Shown here piece after piece: positions 21,274 through 25,301 of a DNA stretch of 25,301 nucleotides. The first letter of the stretch is position 1. Each line of letters starts with the position of its first letter. Below the pieces are notes generated by a model that saw nothing but the letters and a program-made list of their open reading frames with translations, made no database searches and was not told the origin of the DNA. The position numbers were made by a program, and so were the translations under genes. This stretch comes from an uncultured Lachnospiraceae bacterium (GTDB lineage: Bacteria > Bacillota > Clostridia > Lachnospirales > Lachnospiraceae): the NCBI GenBank assembly GCA_900551235.1, contig URUU01000035.1:1-25301 (forward strand), in the 5' to 3' direction.

Positions 21274-24200
21274 CTATTTAATCTTTACGCTCTTTTTCTG
21301 ACCTTTGCCTTTCAGCAAGGATGTGTAAGCTTTCTTTTTGCTCTTCGGCACTTTGATGACTGCTTTTGCAGAGATATTTTTCAGTGCCCTCTTTCCTACG
21401 GAAGTCAGTTTCTTGCTCTTGATCTGGATGCTCTTAAGTTTGCCATCGCCTGAGAATGCATTTTTGCCAATCCTGGAAACGTTTGTTCCGATCGTTACTT
21501 TCTCCAGTTTCTTCATGCCTTTGAATGCATTTGCTGCGATTGATGTTACGCTCACTTTTTCACCGCTTATTGTCACGGTTGCTGCTACTTTCAGGGTACG
21601 TACCTTCTTCACCAGATTATCTGCATCCGGTACCATATTTCCATTTTCATCGACTACGGTACATTCTACATAAGAAAGGCTGGTTCCGTCTGCTTTGAGA
21701 ACGGTCTTATCTGCCACTGCCGAAATGGTATACGGTGTGGAAGATGTGCTTACACTGTCTGCTGCCACTACTTTGCCGTTTTTGTCGTACGCTTTTACTT
21801 CCAGTGTACCTGCCTGATACGGAACTTTCCAGGTCAGATGCAGTTTTCCGGAATTTAATTCGCCGTCATCAAGAACTGCTCCGCTGCTGGTATAACCGCC
21901 AGGGTTGGTGTCATCTCCCCAGGTCTTGTCGTCCTGTGTTTTTTCTGATGTTTCATAGTATTTCTTGCCATAAGCCGTTTCTTTTTCATCGAAGCTCTTC
22001 TTACCGAGAGACTCGCCGTTTAAGAACAGCTCTGCACTTGGCTGGTTTGTATTTACCCAGACCTCTACTTCTTCGCCGTCATGCCACTGATCCCAGTTGG
22101 TCGGAAGCAGATGTACCATCGGAGTACTTGTCCACTGACTCTGATATAAATAGAAGGAATCTTTTGCAAAACCTGCGGTGTCGATCGTACCGAAAGAAGA
22201 TACACCTACCGGGTAAACACTGTACGGTGTCGGCTCGCCGAGGTAGTCAAATCCGGTCCAGATAAACTGTCCGATAAAGCTCTTGCGGTCACGGTCTTTT
22301 TTCAGTCCGTATTCATTGGACATCGTCCAGGCTGCAAAGTCGTTGTCGTAGTTGGAACCGCCGCGCTTGCCCGGAGTCTGGTTGATACCGGTGTTTGTAA
22401 ACTGCGGATCTAAGTAAACACCTCTTGATGAAGTCTGAGAAGAAGACTCGGACTCGAAGAAGAAGGTTTTTGTTGCTTTTTCAAGCAGTGTGCCATCACC
22501 GATGGAGTATCTGCTGATCAGTCCGTCTACGGATTTTGCTGTATTGTAGTTCAGTCCATATCCGTCCAGTACCTGATTTACATAGCCCCATACCTTATTT
22601 GCTGCCGGAACACTTCTTTCCTGGTCACCACCCATCAGCACGTAACGGGTGCCGTCTGCTGCATTGACATTGCCCATCAGACGAACTGCCTCGGTATATT
22701 CATTTATGGCACTTGGATTTACACCAAGCAGATCGTATTTGGAAACATCATACCAGGATGGTTTGCTGCCCACGCCGCGGACTTCATTACCGATCGACCA
22801 TGCGATCACAGAAGGTTCATTCTTATCGCGGTTTACCATTTCCTGTACAACCCAGTCACTCCAGGTCAGTTTTGCACCATCGTAATTTACGCCCGGTGTC
22901 GGGAGCTGTGTATAACCGTTCGGTTTCAGTCCTGCCCAGTCAGACGGTACTTCCTGGAAGAAGAAATTACCAAAATCATACGTTGCTTTTGCTCTTCCCC
23001 ATCCGTCAAAAGCTTCCTCTACCACGAGGATACCTTTTCTTCGGCAGACTTCGATCGCCTGTTTGGATGGCGGGCAGTGAGAAGTACGGTATGCGTTGAC
23101 ACCCATTGCCATCAGTTTGTCAAATTCACGGTCATAGACGTCGCTGTAGCTTGCTGCTCCCAATGCACCGGAATCGTGATGCAGGTCAACACCCTGAACT
23201 TTTGTATACTGTCCGTTTACATATAAGCCACCGCTTGTCGGATCACTGGTCGTCTCTTTGACTTTTACCCAGCGGAATCCGTATTCGGTTTCTTCGGTAT
23301 CGATCAGCTGATAGCCATCGGAAGAACCATTGATCTCCTGATACAGATCTACTTTTACGGTGTACAGATACGGGGTACCAAGATTCCACGGATACCAGAG
23401 ATTTACATTGGAAACCTCAACAGCATCTCTGTCTTTCAAAGACAGGGTAAATGCAGTACTTGGGTTGATTGCTGTTTTCTCTGTACTCTTCTTTGCTACT
23501 TCTTTGCCGTCTGCATCCAGCACAGTTACTTCCATATAAACATTGGAGTTTGTAGAGTCCGAATAACCGTTTGCTTCTACATTCAGTGCTCCTGTTTTGG
23601 ATGCTGTATAATCGTCCTCCAGAGTCGGAGTTGTCAGTGTAATACCGTTGCGGTTGAAATGTGCCTGATTGTCGATCAGCAGATGTACCGGACGCATGAT
23701 ACCGCTTCCTGTATACCAGCGACCGGACGGTGACATATTCTGTACTTTTACAACCAGTACATTTTCTTCGCCATATTTTACTTTGTTTGTGATATCCAGG
23801 GCAAATCCGGTATAACCACTTGGATAGCTTCCAATCTTTTCACCATTTAAATAAACAACACTGTTCTGGTAAACGCCTTCAAAATCAATTGTAATCCTTC
23901 TTCCCGGATTGGTTGTGCTGCTTTCCATAGATGCCGGTACGGTAAATTTCTTACGGTAATAACCAAGTCCGCCCTCCAGATAAGCCTGTGCATCGGAAGA
24001 ACTCTTTACTTTTTCACCTTCAATACTGAAATCATGCGGAACATCTACCGTTCTCCATCCGAGGTCATTGAAACTCCGGATCAATGATCTCAGCCGTTGT
24101 GTAATCTCCGGCATCCTTGACACCTGCTGCAGCGAAACCGCCGTCAGCGACTTCCGGTGTTCTGGTTGCCAGATAGAACTGCCAGTTTGCATCGAAATCT

Positions 24201-25072
24201 ACAGATCCAAGTGCATCTTCCGGAATCTCCTGTACCAGACCGGATGCATCCAGGATCTCTACGGTCAGCACCGCATCGTACTCCTGCTCTTCCACGGTAA
24301 CTTTTCCGTTTACCGTGAACGTCTTGCCTGCGGTCGCGGTATCTACCTTTGCAAGCTCATCGCTGTTCCATGTCACATCAAACAGTGCACTTGTTCCGTC
24401 TGTATACAGAACGGTTGCCTGTTCCGGTACACGAAACGTACTTCCAACGGTCACTTTCTTTGTGATATCTGCAACTTTATCTACCGTCTTTGGTTCTGCT
24501 TCGGATTTGCGGTAAAGTTTTACGTTGTCCATATCGAGGTACTGACCGGTCACCGTGCTGTCGATGCTGATCTCGCATTTCCCGTCCTCGCCAACTTCAA
24601 AGGTATCCGTTGTATAAGTCACCCACTCATTCCATTTATTTGGTGTGACTGCGACGGACTTTCCGCCTGCTGTCAGTGTGGTGGTATGGGTTCCCGGATC
24701 ATTTCCGCCGGTTGCATCGATGGATGCTTTATAAGTACCCGGCACCAGTCCTGTCACTGTCTGTGAACATTTGTAAGTTTTCGTTACACTTGTGTTCTTT
24801 TTGCTGCACACCTCATACATGGTGGTTAGGTTGTTTGTCATCGCAGAACTTTGAAATAATCTCCAGTAATAATCCAGATCCTGGATATCACCGGTAAACG
24901 TCCATGCCGTTTCTCCGGACTCAAAATCTCCGTTTGGAACAGTGACTTCTACAAACGTATCATCATCTGCTGCCACAACGACTGATCCGATGTTTCCGAC
25001 TGCCGTGGTAAACACCATGGCAAACGCCAGTAAAAAGGACCAGAATTTTCTGAGTTGTCTGTGTTCTTTCAT
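21274..25072 (-). pseudogene. Secreted multidomain GH2 beta-galactosidase-like enzyme, split by a one-base frameshift
   Basis: Two frames join at 24071-24073: frame 1 (25072 to 24065) ends ...IIDPEFQ-stop, and frame 2 continues with FNDLGWRTVDVPHDF. Removing one T from GAGTTTCAATGAC restores GAG-TTC-AAT-GAC and a protein of about 1265 residues. Domains in order: signal peptide (1-37, ends VVVAA); a carbohydrate-binding-like beta-sandwich (about 40-195); a Big_4-type Ig domain; GH2 sugar-binding and Ig domains; the GH2 barrel with acid/base Glu763 in IAWSIGNEV and likely nucleophile Glu875 in ESESSSQTSSRGVY; a DUF4982-like domain; and a BspA-like leucine-rich tail (about 1175-1265). It hydrolyses beta-galactosides by family inference; exact substrate unknown. 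The start is ATG at 25072 behind GAAAGG; frames open to 25183 upstream lack a better site. As sequenced, frame 1 makes only a secreted binding fragment. Terminator 21210-21249 follows. Confidence 0.85.
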
Positions 25073-25180
25073 TCCCTTTCCCATCCTTTCTTTTTTATAG
25101 ATCCCGGTGGTTTCCGCACCGGTTTTCGGGTTTTTCTTTCTCTTACAGACTATCAGTTTTTTCCGATCCTTTCCATAACA

Positions 25181-25215
25181 CATTCTATAGATTTTGTTTT
25201 CATTCTATAGATTTT
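25181..25215 (-). promoter_or_regulatory. 15-bp direct repeat upstream of the GH2 gene, possible operator
   Basis: CATTCTATAGATTTT occurs at 25181-25195 and again at 25201-25215, exactly 20 bp apart, about two helical turns. Each copy contains the palindrome TCTATAGA. The pair lies 109-143 bp upstream of the GH2 start in AT-rich DNA. Direct repeats about 21 bp apart are typical of AraC-type activator sites; no regulator gene is in the window. I could not place a confident -35/-10 pair around it. Confidence 0.45.
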
Positions 25216-25264
25216 ATTCAATTTTTTATTGTTTTTTAGTAAACTGTTTATCTCAGTCGAGAAG

Positions 25265-25289
25265 ACTCCCACTTCTGCAAGTGGTGAGT
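25265..25289. repeat. Hairpin at the right edge of the window
   Basis: Ten base pairs with one bulged T: 25265-25274 with 25279-25289 around the loop CTGC. No T-run follows on either strand within the window, so it is not a clear terminator. Subterminal hairpins of this sort occur at IS200/IS605-type element ends, but no transposase or TnpB reading frame is present in the window to support this. Confidence 0.3.
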
Positions 25290-25301
25290 AATAACAAGTC
25301 T

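Noticed and set aside
24060..24080. Programmed +1 frameshift in the GH2 gene
   Set aside because: The site GAG-TTT-CAA-TGA lacks a known shift motif (for example the prfB CTT-TGA), has no upstream Shine-Dalgarno stimulator, and the gene class is not known for frameshifting. A simple indel is more likely.
25265..25289. End of an IS200/IS605 element
   Set aside because: A hairpin alone is not enough; no transposase or TnpB frame is present in the window, so it is kept only as an edge hairpin.
1..25301. CRISPR array, tRNA, rRNA or known riboswitch
   Set aside because: I saw no regularly spaced repeats, cloverleaf or rRNA-like sequence. The only complex fold is the element at 19929-20113, which I could not match to a known class.

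Overview
The window looks like a chromosome segment from a spore-forming, gut-type member of the Clostridia, most likely Lachnospiraceae. Three things point there: a complete spoIIIAA-AH sporulation operon, a Firmicutes-type nusB-xseAB-ispA-dxs-tlyA-nadK housekeeping operon, and a secreted multidomain glycosidase with a BspA-like leucine-rich C-terminus. Almost everything is on the minus strand. The only convincing plus-strand gene is a carbamate kinase homologue at 20217-21149.

Layout, read in the direction of minus-strand transcription (right to left). (1) 25301-21274: upstream region with a 15-bp direct repeat, then a large secreted GH2 beta-galactosidase-like gene split by a one-base frameshift near 24071. 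(2) 21210-21172: two adjacent hairpin terminators between that gene and the convergent carbamate kinase. (3) 20216-19368: about 850 bp without a convincing intact gene, but not empty. It holds a multi-hairpin element (19929-20113) upstream of the carbamate kinase and a separate minus-strand transcription unit with a perfect consensus promoter, a strong ribosome site, a broken 36-codon reading frame and a terminator. (4) 19367-14265: spoIIIAA to spoIIIAH, preceded by a sigma-E-like promoter and closed by a strong terminator. (5) 14220-8276: an AT-rich accessory island with two alternating paralogous gene families (HEAT-like A and double-CxxC B, order A1-B1-A2-B2), an unrecognised gene C, and an Rpn-family nuclease. 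(6) 8099-6510: prfC (release factor 3). (7) 6503-1: a promoter with an extended -10, then an Asp23-family gene, nusB, xseA, xseB, ispA, dxs, tlyA and the start of nadK, which runs off the left edge.

How the genes work together. The spoIIIA products form the mother-cell half of the feeding-tube channel to the forespore. The nusB-nadK run is a growth operon covering rRNA antitermination, exonuclease VII, isoprenoid precursors, rRNA methylation and NADP supply. In Bacillus the spoIIIA operon lies close to the yqhY/asp23-nusB group, so the A-B-A-B-C-rpn block reads as an insertion into an ancestral neighbourhood. A1 and A2 share a block of about 376 bp that is identical by eye, while their upstream halves are only about 83% identical in protein. 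That suggests gene conversion inside a diversifying array. The array resembles orphan immunity-gene arrays of polymorphic toxin systems, but no toxin gene is visible here and the function is unproven.

Most promising for novelty: the A/B/C island, the carbamate kinase homologue with altered substrate-loop motifs, the structured element upstream of it, and the broken small gene with decayed repeats at 19463-19816.
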